Positions 1 through 12,986 of a DNA stretch of 64,000 bases are shown here, piece after piece. A program made the position numbers and the translations under genes. The stretch's first letter is position 1. Each line of letters opens with the position of its first letter. Origin of the DNA: Hofstenia miamia (Eukaryota; Xenacoelomorpha; Acoela); contig SCFE01000001.1 in NCBI GenBank assembly GCA_004352715.1, positions 5,476,643 to 5,540,642 of the forward strand, written 5' to 3'. A model generated the notes under the pieces. The model ran no database searches, was not told the DNA's origin, and saw only the letters and a list, made by a program, of their open reading frames with translations.

Positions 1-2460
1 TCTGCTTCATTTTGTTACACTATTTACTACGCTGAAACTTTGTTAAAAAATTTACATCGAGTTAAAATTAAAACGCATTCAAATTTGGTGTAATTTTGTA
101 ATAAATTTGTGGTATTTTAAACCGCACCTAGACACTTCACACTTGATGGCCAAACAAGTGCATTTAGTATTTTTTTCTAAATTTAATGTTTACATTAAAC
201 TAAATTGGTTGACTCTTCATTTTTATTCAATTTAATTAATTTCTATTTAACCAACTAAATTAATTATTTGACCCTGAGATATTTTATAATTTGAGATTAT
301 AGGCCGAAAAAATCGTATTTGCCAATACAAAAATTGTTAATAAACATTATTTCCAATTAAAAATCAATTCTAACATTTCAAATAAAATGTCATGGATTTT
401 TGAAAAGGCTAAAATTTATATTTTGAAGAAAATTCACTTTTTTCAAATTTGATGTTTAGTACAAAGCAATTTTAAAAGCTTTTCAATACATAAATCATAG
501 GACGGAACATGACTGCACCAAAACACGTGTCATAATGTGCATGTCTTATCTACTTCAGTTTTATTTGTTTACGCGTATTTCAAATATAAAATTTTGCTAT
601 CGTGATATTAAGATTTATAACATATGCAATGAAACTTAATTTTTGTGTAACTAATTTTAGTGAAGATGATTAATAGATTGAAAAACTTCAAAATTAGCAT
701 TCACCTCGAAACCAGCTCAGTTGGATCTTTCATAATAGCTGAGCAAAGTTTTTTTCATTAATTTAAGAACTGGTAAATCACATTCTTACTTTCAGAGAAA
801 CATTTTTATTTTATATGGTGAGTTCAAGACCTATCAGAAGATCTTGGTGGACTTCAACCATTTCTGAAATAATGTAAACACTATCTGTCTAGGCAAAATG
901 TGAATATTTTGTTGTTTTGAGGTTGAATTTTATACATGGGTTGGAGTATCACAAAAAACAATTACAAAGTTTCTTATAGAGTGTTCCATGAAACAGTAAC
1001 AAATTTGGCAAAAGTGCGGATAGTTTAAATTAGTTTTTCATTCAATTGCAGAATAATTGAACAAATAGCATAAAGTTACAAAAAATAGTCTAGTTCTCAA
1101 TCAGGAAAAGATTCTATGAATTTTATTTGCCAAAACTTAAAATTTGCCTCATTGTAACTTTAAAAAGTCAGGAATGTAAACATTTATAGCATAATTTTCA
1201 GCATGGTTTTCATTTAAGCCAAGGTTAGTGATGTTTATAAAATTATTTTATAAAATACGTTTTGATAAAAATATTTAAATTAGCAACTGAAAATGTATTT
1301 AGGTACTTATACTCAAGGCTTCTGGGTTTCGTTTCTCCATGGTTTCTTGAAATACTTAAAAACCATGCTCAGCAAACAATGAAAATGAAGGCTATTGAAA
1401 AATCAATATTTTATTGTTTACTATTCAATAATGAAATAATTACACAATAACCTTATTTTTTAGCTCTACCATTAATTGAACTTGTAATTAAGTTCTTAAT
1501 TCAAATTTATTTCTTTATGCTTTATACATTTCGTAGATAGTGGCTTGAATTTTTTAAGAAAATGTCCTAAATAATATCCTAATGCAACAATTCCATTGAG
1601 TACTATCTTGCTTAAGCTTTTTACTTAGCCTATTTTCATACAATGCTGCATATGGTCTGATATGTTTCAAGTAAACTACTAATGGTAATATACATTTGAT
1701 GTCCGTTTTACGCAGTAGTCAATCAAGAAAGAATACCTTTACATTCTTTTAGATTTGAGAAATCGTCCTGAATATGCAGATCAGAGATGTGCACACATGC
1801 CTTTTTCTTTTTAAAATTTGATGAAAAAGAACCCAGCATTAAGATGTTTAAGATGTAATAAATTATCTAACTTATATAGAGATTTGCAACAGGAAAATAT
1901 TGTACCAATCAACAATTTCTTAGTTAGCCACCAACACTTGCAGAAATTAGAGACATTGTTATAGGTTCAGATGGGCTTTGAAATCAATTATACAATGTTA
2001 TGAGACTAAGGAGTGACCGGATTCCTGAATGGACATTATTAAAATAAGAAAGATTTCCTTTCAATTTCTAGTGCAGTAATATGGCTGAGGTATATTTCCA
2101 CGTCTCAATTTCTTATTATTGTTAGCTGTTTCATTCCCATTAAATGTTCGTTTTGACAGAATCGATTGTTATGACAACGAGAACGATTACATTTTTCTGT
2201 TTGTAAGTGAATAAAATTGACATAAAAGTTAATTTTAAAGGCTAGCCTATGTTTATGACGAAATATATTCAATTTTTCAAGGATATCAAAACACTTAGTG
2301 ATTTGTTGCCATTCTGCGATACACACTTTGAAGTTTGTTGGTCTTTACTGGAGGGTTCTGCGTTACTAGAGATTTATTGGTTTGATCAGTTCAAGTTAAT
2401 CCTGGTCAAAGTTGATTGTCTCAGTCACCTCACGTGCCCCATCCATGAAACCTTTTAGCC
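1..2460. other. Intergenic DNA, no gene recognised
   Basis: The sequence is AT-rich with short scattered open frames, none resembling a known family. Two short open stretches begin right after good splice-acceptor-like sequence (plus strand near 1751, minus strand near 853). Neither could be joined to another exon, so no gene is called. Confidence 0.5.
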
Positions 2461-2611
2461 CCACTCGATCCTATTGAATAATTACTATTTAGTCCAAAAA
2501 TAGTAAATATTGTGAATAATAATCTGAAATTCGTGGTCCAAGTTTTTCATTTTGATCCCAGTCCCACTGAAATATTTAGTCACATTTCTGTTGGACTGGA
2601 ACCAGTGAACC

Positions 2612-2737
2612 CCCATGTAGCCATTACGAGTGGTTTACTGGTGGAATGGGCGGCCACCAGCCCTCATCAGTGGACCACTGGTGGAGAAGTAGTGGCAATT
2701 GAAGCCACTCATAGCCACCAGTGGACCACTGATGAGT
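2612..2737. repeat. Truncated end of the CCAGTGG foldback repeat family
   Basis: The segment starts with CCCATGTAG and carries repeated CCAGTGGACCACTGG-type palindromes. It closely matches the reverse complement of the right end of the complete element at 9631-10430, including the spacing of the palindromes. The opposite end is absent, so this looks like a broken copy. The following 560 bases hold nothing I recognise. Confidence 0.7.
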
Positions 2738-3301
2738 ACATTGTTCAACAACAAACTAAAACAAATTTTCTTATAATGTTCTTAGTGATTCCCAAATATA
2801 ATATAATTCCCTATTGGACAATAGTAAAAAGGAATACTCATTACATTAATACTAATAAACCAATCAGTAGTGTAACCATGGCCTTAAAAGCAAAAATAGA
2901 TCTAAAATTGTTTCAATTTAATTTCAGAAATATTTTGTACTCGTACTACAACATTCATCTGCTAGAGGGCTAACTAAACCTTAAATTAAATTTCGTGTAA
3001 TGATTCTCTATTTTACGGTGCTTTAAATATCTTCATAAGATTGGAATTTATAGGTGTTTAAAAAAATTTCAAGGAAACCAACACAGATTTTGAAAAGTTC
3101 CCAGTAAAATTTAGGATAATTACAGTATTTTTCCAGTGATACATTCATTTCTTCTTTTACCGGGAATTTTTGTGGCTTCGCAGGTTTGTGAGAGGATTTG
3201 TTTTCTCAGTGCGGGATAGGATTAGGATATTGAAGCGAAAGTTCAAATATTTCTTATACATTCATTCACAAATATAAGAATTAGTAAGACTATTCAATTA
3301 A

Positions 3302-3460
3302 ACACTAATAGATTCATTTTTTAGAGGATTTACTCTTAGTTTTATAGAAGCAAAATATTTAGCAAGAGAAGCAGTTTGTTTCGAGAATTTGAACCGCTTT
3401 TTTGGGAAATTTATTAGCATGAAATAATATTGTGTCATCTGCATATTGTATAACATCACA
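3302..3460 (-). pseudogene. Non-LTR retrotransposon reverse transcriptase fragment
   Basis: Read on the minus strand from the gap edge, the frame gives VIQYADDTILFHANK, which carries the YADD polymerase active-site motif in the setting typical of LINE reverse transcriptases. It is soon broken by a stop and continues in another frame (LAKYFASIKLRVNP). The upstream part would lie in the adjacent N gap. It is a decayed piece of a LINE; the clade cannot be told from this length. Confidence 0.65.
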
Positions 3461-4460
3461 NNNNNNNNNNNNNNNNNNNNNNNNNNNNNNNNNNNNNNNN
3501 NNNNNNNNNNNNNNNNNNNNNNNNNNNNNNNNNNNNNNNNNNNNNNNNNNNNNNNNNNNNNNNNNNNNNNNNNNNNNNNNNNNNNNNNNNNNNNNNNNNN
3601 NNNNNNNNNNNNNNNNNNNNNNNNNNNNNNNNNNNNNNNNNNNNNNNNNNNNNNNNNNNNNNNNNNNNNNNNNNNNNNNNNNNNNNNNNNNNNNNNNNNN
3701 NNNNNNNNNNNNNNNNNNNNNNNNNNNNNNNNNNNNNNNNNNNNNNNNNNNNNNNNNNNNNNNNNNNNNNNNNNNNNNNNNNNNNNNNNNNNNNNNNNNN
3801 NNNNNNNNNNNNNNNNNNNNNNNNNNNNNNNNNNNNNNNNNNNNNNNNNNNNNNNNNNNNNNNNNNNNNNNNNNNNNNNNNNNNNNNNNNNNNNNNNNNN
3901 NNNNNNNNNNNNNNNNNNNNNNNNNNNNNNNNNNNNNNNNNNNNNNNNNNNNNNNNNNNNNNNNNNNNNNNNNNNNNNNNNNNNNNNNNNNNNNNNNNNN
4001 NNNNNNNNNNNNNNNNNNNNNNNNNNNNNNNNNNNNNNNNNNNNNNNNNNNNNNNNNNNNNNNNNNNNNNNNNNNNNNNNNNNNNNNNNNNNNNNNNNNN
4101 NNNNNNNNNNNNNNNNNNNNNNNNNNNNNNNNNNNNNNNNNNNNNNNNNNNNNNNNNNNNNNNNNNNNNNNNNNNNNNNNNNNNNNNNNNNNNNNNNNNN
4201 NNNNNNNNNNNNNNNNNNNNNNNNNNNNNNNNNNNNNNNNNNNNNNNNNNNNNNNNNNNNNNNNNNNNNNNNNNNNNNNNNNNNNNNNNNNNNNNNNNNN
4301 NNNNNNNNNNNNNNNNNNNNNNNNNNNNNNNNNNNNNNNNNNNNNNNNNNNNNNNNNNNNNNNNNNNNNNNNNNNNNNNNNNNNNNNNNNNNNNNNNNNN
4401 NNNNNNNNNNNNNNNNNNNNNNNNNNNNNNNNNNNNNNNNNNNNNNNNNNNNNNNNNNNN
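3461..4460. other. Assembly gap, 1,000 Ns
   Basis: Exactly 1,000 N characters, so the length is probably a placeholder and not a measured gap. It truncates the LINE fragment on its left. Confidence 0.99.
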
Positions 4461-6710
4461 TTTCTAGCTTTTTCTTGCCTGCTTGTTGCTAAACTGTATA
4501 GAAGGGTAGCTACCCTACCTGGGCATAAAATTCGGGTATAGTAGCCGCTAAGGGGTATATATTTTAATTTATATTTTTAATTTTGCATTTTTATCCAAAT
4601 ATTTGGCAAATGTATTTACTAGAGTAGTTATTTGTAAATAGTTATTTTAGTTATTTGTAAACATGTTTGATGTAAATTGGATATAAGACACTTAAACAAT
4701 TGTTTATAGAGAAATAGTTTGCCGCGTTCTCTTAATCAGCGGGCACTTCCATGCACCCTAGTGCTGCTACAATATAAATAACATATACAACACTTTTGTT
4801 TATGCGTAAACAATGTATACATTAAGTTATTTGAAAATGAATTTACACCAACTAAATTGAATTTATGTAATAATTTTTCAATGAATGTTCTCAAAATAAT
4901 TATAACATTTTTAATATTATTTTATTATTTTTATTTTATTGTCAAGGCCTTAGCTTAGTTTATAGCATAATTGTGTTAATATGTGCATTTACCTATATTT
5001 GTAATTTTGTAGAAATGTGTGCATATGGAGAAATCTACAAATAATAAAGGTATAAAAAAACCTTAACTAATTGAGTTCATAATTTGAAATAATGTACTGT
5101 TTCATTCATCACTTTAATAACCTTATGTAAAAATTTAATAAGATAGTAGTTGAGAGTATCCAATTAACAACAGCCTATGTTCTAGGAAAGGGCAAAATGT
5201 GACATCGTCATATAAATAAAAATATTAAACGATTCCAATATGATTTATTTAAAAGTTGGGAATACTGATGTTTTATAGCCAAGTAGGATAAAGTAATTGC
5301 TGTCAGCCAAAATAATTTCAAAAATTCTGAAACATTATTTTTAACTAAGTTCAACATTTTAAATTTTGAATTTTAAGATTTCATTCTTTTACATCTGTGT
5401 ATTTTTCGTTCATACATTAATATTAGAGACCACCAGATTGGACTGCAAGTGATGACAAGTTTGGTCATATGAGTGCCTATCAAATTGGATAATTCAGTAA
5501 ATTTGAAATGTGTTATCTTTTTGGGTATTTTAAGGGTAATATATACTAAAATTCAACATATCTTACTTAAATCTGTTTCCTTATTTTGGTCCTCTTGTAT
5601 GAACTTAAAATTTAAGAAAGCCACATCCTCTTTCCCTGCCATCCAGCGCAACAACCCCCTCTACTTATAGTGACATAAAAAAATCTCTCTACGTCTCGAT
5701 TCAATTCGCTATCTTTTAATATGGTTCTCGGTTTTAGTTTATTTCACGCTCATTTCTGTACTCAGATGAGCGTTTTCAATGGCGTGTTGTTAAGTAGATT
5801 TTTCCTTCTCTCCCTTACACATCTGCACTATCACTTAATTTATTACCTCTTGTTCTTCAGCTTCAAGTTCTTGATCTTCTTTTCTTCAACTCTTTTATTA
5901 GAAAAATATTATCTTTATCCATTTGATTATATTCAATTTGATCCTTCTCATTCTTCACGTTCTAATACGTCTGTTGTCCTCCCTCAAACATGCACTTACA
6001 AAACTCGCTCACAAAATTATTTCTTTATTTGTAATATTTCTATTGCTAACTACCTGAATACTGCTAATCAATTAGACTATTTCTTATCTTCCAAATTTAG
6101 CTCCTCTCTCTACTAATTAATCTGATCCTCTTTTTCCACTCTTCAATTTGTATAATCTGTGTACTTTTCTTATATATATTTTTTAAATATTTTTAGTATT
6201 GTTATTTTATCTTTAAGTTTTATTTGTTTTAACCACCGTATATGTGAACAAAGTCTTTTTTGTTTTTTCTTGTATAGAATTTCTTTATATTATCTTGAGT
6301 TTTTTAATTCGGTGTTCCTATCAGTTTTTAGCATTAATTCACACTCACACTGCTTTATCAAAATTATCAAAAGTAAGAGAATTTTTAGAAACATCCAAAT
6401 TTCATATTTGAGTAAATAACATTTATGACTACCAAAGTATTAACTCTTGTCCATACACTATATAACTCTTGTAATTTTGCAATGTTTCTAAATATACTAC
6501 ACTTGTGTGCAAAATTTTGGAATATTGTGGATTACTTTAAAATTTGAAGTGAAAGAATCTAAACAATGCTTCATAATAAGAGGCTGAGCTTAGCAAAATA
6601 CAATATTTTAATACGAAAATCGTGTTTAGAAAATAAATTATGATTAAATATAAAAGAATATAGCAAGAAACATGATGCTACCGAATGGAAAATATGCATG
6701 CTAGCACATA
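4461..6710. other. Intergenic DNA; pyrimidine-rich strand at about 5700-6420
   Basis: No gene is recognised. A perfect 12-bp palindrome GGGTAGCTACCC lies near 4504. Between about 5700 and 6420 the plus strand is strongly pyrimidine-rich. This keeps several plus frames open for up to 131 codons, but the translations are low-complexity Phe/Ser/Leu/Tyr and look like a by-product of composition. Confidence 0.45.
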
Positions 6711-8263
6711 CAGTATTGGAAATATGTATTCGACCAACTTGCTATTTTGAATAAATAATGAACATTCATTGGATAGAGTGTGCGTAAAATTATAACTAAG
6801 TGTTACTTTGATTAAGAAAGGAAAACTTGTATGTCTAATACCATAAAATATTTAGAATAACAATTGGCTGTTAATTTTTAATCAAAATTCGAAAACTTGT
6901 ATTGGAAAAATTTATTCGACTACCGGAAAAAATTTTAACAAGTGAGCAAATCCAAAAAAGTAAATTCAAAGTAAGATACATATAAATAATTGCTGCAATA
7001 CAAGCACTTAGCAACAAAATTATCTCTTGTAATAATTTGTAGGGTGTCACTTTGAGTGAATAACAGCTTCAAGGCGATCAGGGATTGAAGCAAAAGGCTT
7101 TCAATAAAGTTGTTGGGAATTGCATAAAATTCTTTCTTTATTGCACTTCACAGCTCGTCTTCAGTGTGAAGAGTATGCTGTCCCAATCGATATTTGACCT
7201 CTTTCCACATATTTTTAATAATGTTAAGGTCTGGAGATTGGCCAGGACAGTCAGCAAGGATAGCAACCACACTATTGTGGAGGAAATTCGTAAATTCTTT
7301 TGAGGTATGACATGGAGCACCATCTTGTTGATATATTGATCACTTATAAAGAGTGGAAAGAGTTCCTTTTCTAGAATCTGACATATTAAGAGCTTAGAAG
7401 AGTACCAGTGATGTGAACAATCTTGCGAAAGCCACACTTCCCTCCATAATTCATGGTCCCCCGAGTAAGTTGAGACAAGAATCTGAACTTCTGCCCAGTT
7501 GGTCTCTGTATCAACATTCTTTTCGATGAGTATAGCTCAAATTTTGACTCATCTGAAACTATAACATTAGACCAATGTTCAGACAAATGGTCTCTCATTA
7601 AATTGGCCCACCTCACCCGGCGTAATCTTTGTTTTGAGGTTAAGAATGGCTTTCTGGGTTCCACGAAAGTCTCAATTGAGTACTTCTTCAGGATGTTTCG
7701 CACAGTTCTTGCTGTCACAAGGGGACAATCAGCCCATTTCTTTCGAAATTCCTCTGAAGTCTTCCTGGAATTTCGCATTGAAAGGCACATAAGAGCTGAT
7801 TGGGAGGTTTTGGCGTCTTCTGGACTTTGGTTTGGGGGCAATGATGTTTTCAGAAGTGAAACGTCTATATTACGTTGACTCATCCCTTCCAAATATTTGG
7901 AGATAATCAACACGCGGATGGCAAGGGGTACGTAACGAGGCTTCATGTATGATGAAGAAAGACTGTTATTAGAAATTTTAAATATGAATAGACTGAAAAA
8001 AATCTCAACCAATGAAATTTTTTACAGGTTCTCTGATTTGGTTTGAAGTGGCCGAATACATTTTTTCAAGAAAAGATTAGCTAACTACAAGCATTGTAGT
8101 AGCATTTCTCCTTGAGATTTAAAGTAAATAGTGATAATCATGTCTCAACATTGATGAATTGCTCTTTTTGCAACCCCAAATCTAATTAAAAAATATCTAT
8201 GACATTTTTTAGTCCATTTCTTAGAAATATTTATGGGTGGCAGAATTCTTTTTCCCAGTACTG
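6711..8263 (-). mobile_element. Tc1-like DNA transposon with IR/DR-type termini
   Basis: The left end is CAGTATTGGAAATATGT and the right end, reverse-complemented, is CAGTACTGGGAAAAAG. TA dinucleotides flank both ends (6709-6710 and 8264-8265), as expected for Tc1/mariner insertion. A second related motif sits inside each end: TTGGAAAAATTTATTCGAC at about 6902-6920 on the left, and TTGAAAAAATGTATTCGGCC, reversed, at about 8050-8069 on the right. Each is about 190 bp from its outer copy. This paired arrangement is the inverted repeat/direct repeat layout known from the Sleeping Beauty type of Tc1 element. A broken transposase lies between the ends on the minus strand. Confidence 0.85.
7031..7946 (-). 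pseudogene. Decayed Tc1-like transposase
   Basis: The likely start codon is at 7944-7946. The N-terminal part reads as a helix-turn-helix region (YVPLAIRVLIISKYLEGMSQ). The central part contains RRVRWANLM and VIVSDESKFELY, the latter carrying the first catalytic Asp of the DDE/D triad. The C-terminal part, including a degenerate second-Asp region and a PDRLEAVIHSK-like tail, is spread over several frames between 7437 and 7031 with frameshifts and stops. The gene is therefore inactive. Intact family members are about 340 residues, and the span here is about right for that. Confidence 0.85.
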
Positions 8264-9630
8264 TAGCATAAAAATCCTGCAAAAACAAAATATTGCAGAC
8301 TGTTGCACCTGAGTGCATGTATCTATGATTTACATACATACTAGTGTACAAATATATATTGCCATTAAAACAAAAATAATTTCAGTTTGATATAATTATT
8401 ATTTTTAATTATGAACAAATTATTTTGACACTACTGTAGTCGAATTGGAATTTGTATAAAAGGTAATTTTTTTAACACAAAATTACCTTTATTCAAAATA
8501 TAAAATATTGCTGAACTAAAAATATTTTTTAAATTGAAAACAATTTTTTTGATACTTCTCTGTACAAACAAGAATGGTGGTTGGACAGGTCTGAATAAAT
8601 ATTCTGGGAAGATTATCAATTTAACGACACACCATCCATATGCTTAGACTTAGAAACCTAATCCTCATTTTCTAGCTTAAGTAAAATTCAACCCATGCTA
8701 ACCTTGATTATTTCTAGTTTCCAATAAGACAAAAATGTACAAGAAGTAACAATATTGATTTGGTATTTAAAAAAAGATGACTAGGCCTAAGTAAAAAACT
8801 GAATTCCAAAATTTGTAAAAATACTGATTTCTGATGAATATTTGAAGCAAACCAAAAAAGTACATGCAAACTACATATCTTAAGAAATATTGGTGCATCA
8901 ATAAAACATTACAGGATCATAAATACATGTATATAATTAGAGTAATGTGTTTTTGTGCAGTTGAATCACATCACCATTCATGCGCCTGCATTCGGAGCGG
9001 ATAGACATGTAGTTTGGGACTGGCTGGGTAATTATGAGGTGGGAAATATAGCAAATGATTACCCGTTTGAAATCATTTTATTGATTTTGTGGGATATTCT
9101 GACAAAAGATAATTCGCAAAACGACGTTTTGAAAAAAAATTTTTTTAGAAAATTTTCGTGCACATTAATCTCAAATTTCTTGCTAATTTATTACTCAATG
9201 TCACGTTATTTTGCCACACTTACCTACCTTTAATTTCTCTGCTATCTGACAAAATAATAATACTGTTCTTCCACTGCACTAGCACAAGTTTAAATTGTAA
9301 ATGTGAAATATCTCACTATTTGTAAGAATGCAAAACTGAATCAATACTGTCATTTGATCTATTGTTATCACCATTAAATGAGAAGAAATATTTACATCGT
9401 TTGTAGGCTAGAGGGCCTTGGTATAAAACCTTATTAGATTATCAATTATTAAACATTCATCAATCACAAACTTGCCAAATCAAATCAATGCTCTAACATA
9501 TTCTCATTTATATTATACTTTATTTGAAGTCAATTCCCTTCCCCCAACTCATATATTGAAAACAAAAAAGTAGTTTGCTTGATTTGAATGTAAACTCACT
9601 AACTTCAAATGTTCGCATTTCACTAAACTA
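8264..9630. other. Intergenic DNA, nothing recognised
   Basis: Low-complexity AT-rich sequence with no open frame or repeat that I can assign. Confidence 0.5.
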
Positions 9631-10430
9631 CCCACGTAGCCAAATACTGGTGGGCCACCAGGTGGGGTTTGGCCACCCGTGCACCAGTGGATCACCAGTC
9701 GCTAACTGGTGGTCCACTGTTGGCTAATTGGGGGGCCACTGGTGGCAAACATATAGATTTAAGCATTAGAGCTATGTCTCAAATGTAGCAAAAGCATACT
9801 TTTATATTGATAGAGTTTAAACAAACATTAACCCAACAAAGGGTTGAAGGAAAAAATGCTAGCAAGCTCGCCATTAACATTGAATTTAGATTGACAATGG
9901 AAAATATAATGAATTTTTTATTATAAGCAATAACAACAAGCACACAAAAATGCCCAATTTAGATTTAATTTTCAATTTCCAAAGACATTGCAATTTTTAA
10001 ACATTATTTTTTTCCAATAATTAAAAATATATTTTGCCCAATTTTAAGTACTCATGTAGACACTGATTTCAAGGTCCACGAATAATTGTGAATAAATTAT
10101 TTTGAAATTTCATTCTGCACATATATCTTTAAATTTTTGCAAACAGAAAATTGCAAAAAAGCTCTTCACAATGAATTTTATATGTTTATTCGATCTAAGA
10201 GAGCATAATAATGAATAATATTTTACTTACAAGCATTAGCTAACATATTATTTACGATTAAGAGTAAATCAGATGTCCCTAGTGGTCCACCAGCGGTCCA
10301 CTGGTGGCTATGAGTGGCTGTAATTGCCGCTCCTGCCACTACTTCCCCACCAGTGGTCCACTGGTGGGAATTGGTGGCCGCCCATGCCACTCATTCCCCA
10401 CCAGTGAACCACTGGTGATTACTACATGGG
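9631..10430. mobile_element. Foldback element with clustered CCAGTGG palindromes
   Basis: The ends are CCCACGTAG and CTACATGGG, which are inverted apart from one base. A TA precedes the left end and follows the right end (9629-9630, 10431-10432), consistent with a TA target duplication. Both subterminal zones are packed with CCAGTGG/CCACTGG motifs, many paired as CCAGTGGACCACTGG palindromes: about 120 bp on the left and 155 bp on the right. The 500-bp centre is AT-rich and has no coding capacity. It is probably a non-autonomous DNA transposon; I cannot assign the superfamily beyond the TA flank. Confidence 0.7.
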
Positions 10431-10665
10431 TATTTAGGTATTTTGAATATAATTCACTCTTCCAGTCAGTGACAATGACAATAAAAAGTGTAGTTGAGAT
10501 AATGGTACAAATATGAAATATTAAGAAACCCGAAATATTTCATTCATTATTTACAAAATTGACCACAATAAATTATTTAAACAAAGGTACCTCAATCAAA
10601 AGTACTCTTCTTTCTTCATAAAATAATGTGCCTTCAGAATGTAAAATCATGTAGGTGGTTTTAAA

Positions 10666-12346
10666 CTGTGCTGCAACCATTCGTCGGTCAAACGGTGCCA
10701 GTTACCGTTTATCAATACCGATATCTACCAGTTACTGATTAGACATGTTGACTGGCCGTTTTATTACCGGTCTAATTACTAAAAATATTTTATTTTTTGG
10801 GAAATTATTCAGCAAAATTGCAAAAAATCGAGCTTCGTTTTAAAATAACAACTAGCTTTTCATTCAACAAAGCTGTCTATTATGATTCACGTATATAATT
10901 GCAGACGATTGTACTTTTGAAAGTTAAGCTTGTTATATTTTCGCGCGATATTTTAATAGAATTTCTAAATCGTATTGATTTCGAAATTGATCTAAATCAT
11001 ATTGCGTTCTATTTTTTCAACTGAATACATACAGTTGTATTTCAATTGCATACTTCTATAAATACTTCATGTTCTTTCACTGTCTAAATAGTAATAATGT
11101 TGAAAACTTGTAGTTTTAAGATAAGCGTTTATTAATCATTTTTGTGACAACATAAAAAACGGACATTTGTTATTTTATACTATGCAAGGCAAGTGTAAAA
11201 TTTTATTGCAATAAGCATACATTACAAAAAAGGCTACTATAATATAAGTAATAAATAATAATATATAAATATGCAATGAATATTATTTTTTCAACAAATT
11301 TGTTTCGTTTGTAGTTTGCATGTATTGAAAATNAACTTCAAATGTTCGCATTTCACTAAACTACCCACGTAGCCAAATACTGGTGGGCCACCAGGTGGGG
11401 TTTGGCCACCCGTGCACCAGTGGATCACCAGTCGCTAACTGGTGGTCCACTGTTGGCTAATTGGGGGGCCACTGGTGGCAAACATATAGATTTAAGCATT
11501 AGAGCTATGTCTCAAATGTAGCAAAAGCATACTTTTATATTGATAGAGTTTAAACAAACATTAACCCAACAAAGGGTTGAAGGAAAAAATGCTAGCAAGC
11601 TCGCCATTAACATTGAATTTAGATTGACAATGGAAAATATGATGAATTTTTTATTATAACCAATAACAACAAGCACACAAAAATGCCCAATTTAGATTTA
11701 ATTTTCAATTTCCAAAGACATTGCAATTTTTAAACATTATTTTTTTCCAATAATTAAAAATATATTTTGCCCAATTTTAAGTACTCATGTAGACACTGAT
11801 TTCAAGGTCCACGAATAATTGTGAATAAATTATTTTGAAATTTCATTCTGCACATATATCTTTAAATTTTTGCAAACAGAAAATTGCAAAAAAGCTCTTC
11901 ACAATGAATTTTATATGTTTATTCGATCTAAGAGAGCATAATAATGAATAATATTTTACTTACAAGCATTAGCTAACATATTATTTACGATTAAGAGTAA
12001 ATCAGATGTCCCTAGTGGTCCACCAGCGGTCCACTNTTTAAGATAAGCGTTTATTAATCATTTTTGTGACAACATAAAAAACGGACATTTGTTATTTTAT
12101 ACTATGCAAGGCAAGTGTAAAATTTTATTGCAATAAGCATACATTACAAAAAAGGCTACTATAATATAAGTAATAAATAATAATATATAAATATGCAATG
12201 AATATTATTTTTTCAACAAATTTGTTTCGTTTGTAGTTTGCATGTATTGAAAATTTTTACTGGTCACCGGTTAAACAGCCGATAAATGGCGAGTGCTTAT
12301 AATTCAACCGGTTGCCGATTAACATTTCTGACCGGTTGCAGCACTG
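10666..12346. mobile_element. hAT-type MITE (assembly-expanded)
   Basis: The left end is CTGTGCTGCAACC and the right end, reversed, is CAGTGCTGCAACC. A perfect 8-bp target duplication GTTTTAAA occurs at 10658-10665 and 12347-12354, which is diagnostic of hAT insertion. Accgg/ccggt motifs recur near both ends. The assembled length is inflated: 11333-12254 is a contig-joining artefact, and removing it gives a continuous element of about 759 bp. No transposase is encoded. Confidence 0.85.
11333..12254. other. Probable misassembly: misplaced repeat contig plus duplicated overlap
   Basis: Single Ns stand at 11333 and 12036. Bases 11334-12035 repeat 9601-10302 with only about two substitutions. 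Bases 12037-12254 repeat 11115-11332, the sequence just left of the first N. A copy of the neighbouring CCAGTGG element has apparently been slotted between two overlapping contigs. The true path most likely runs from 11332 straight to 12255. Confidence 0.85.
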
Positions 12347-12354
12347 GTTTTAAA

Positions 12355-12986
12355 ACTGAAAAGTTGTTTCAAAAAGGTTAAGAAACAGGTATTGATATAA
12401 GAGGTGTTGGCTACATTTATTGCATCTGAATTACATCCGAAAACGTGCAAACTACTTCAATGGTATCGCTATTTTGCGATAATTCATAAAAACTTTTGAA
12501 TCTATATCTTGCAAAGTTTTCTCAAGAAATATTCATTAAGACATACATTAGAATTTCAATGCATGACAAGTATTTTCTGGAAAAAAAAATATATATATAA
12601 ATGGGATTATGAATCTATAGAATAATGTAGAGGTGGAAAGCCTCTGCTCACAGTCTTGCAAATTCCTGATATGAACCCAGAGCTTGAGAGCAGCAAACGT
12701 GCCTGAATTTTGTGTGCAAGTTGCAGTACAACACAGTTCGTCTAAATTATTTAACAAGGCACAACACTTCAGGTTATGACATGATTTCATGAGCACGGTC
12801 TTATAATTTTCCAAACTTCCAAAATAGCGTATTTCTCTAGTAAATAATATGATCAAAGGAAGTATATTGCGTCTTATAAACAACTAAGGACATTATAAAG
12901 ACAATTTATGAGCCAGCATCGCCGATCTAATAAATTCCAAGCTGTTTACATGAGATGCGCTAACACTTCTTAACACTGGAACACCC
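12355..12986. other. Intergenic DNA, nothing recognised
   Basis: There is an open frame of 111 codons on the minus strand (12548-12883) with several cysteines, but no regular spacing, no recognisable domain and no supporting splice signals. It is not called as a gene. Confidence 0.45.

Noticed and set aside
800-853. Possible minus-strand exon behind an ATTATTTCAG acceptor
   Set aside because: Very short frame ending in a stop, no partner exon.
1751-1812. Possible plus-strand terminal exon behind a TTCTTTTAG acceptor
   Set aside because: Only about 19 codons and no partner exon; cannot be distinguished from chance.
3432-4541. Long frames running through the N gaps (also near 43516-44728)
   Set aside because: They are open only because Ns cannot contain stop codons; only the real flanking bases were interpreted.
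5721-6419. Plus-strand open frames of 131 and 86 codons
   Set aside because: They follow from a pyrimidine-rich strand and are low-complexity; no domain or splice support.
11334-12035. Apparent second full-length copy of the CCAGTGG element
   Set aside because: It is bordered by single Ns and by duplicated contig overlap, so it is treated as misassembly.
12548-12883. Cysteine-containing 111-codon minus-strand frame
   Set aside because: No regular cysteine spacing, signal peptide or homologous family recognised.
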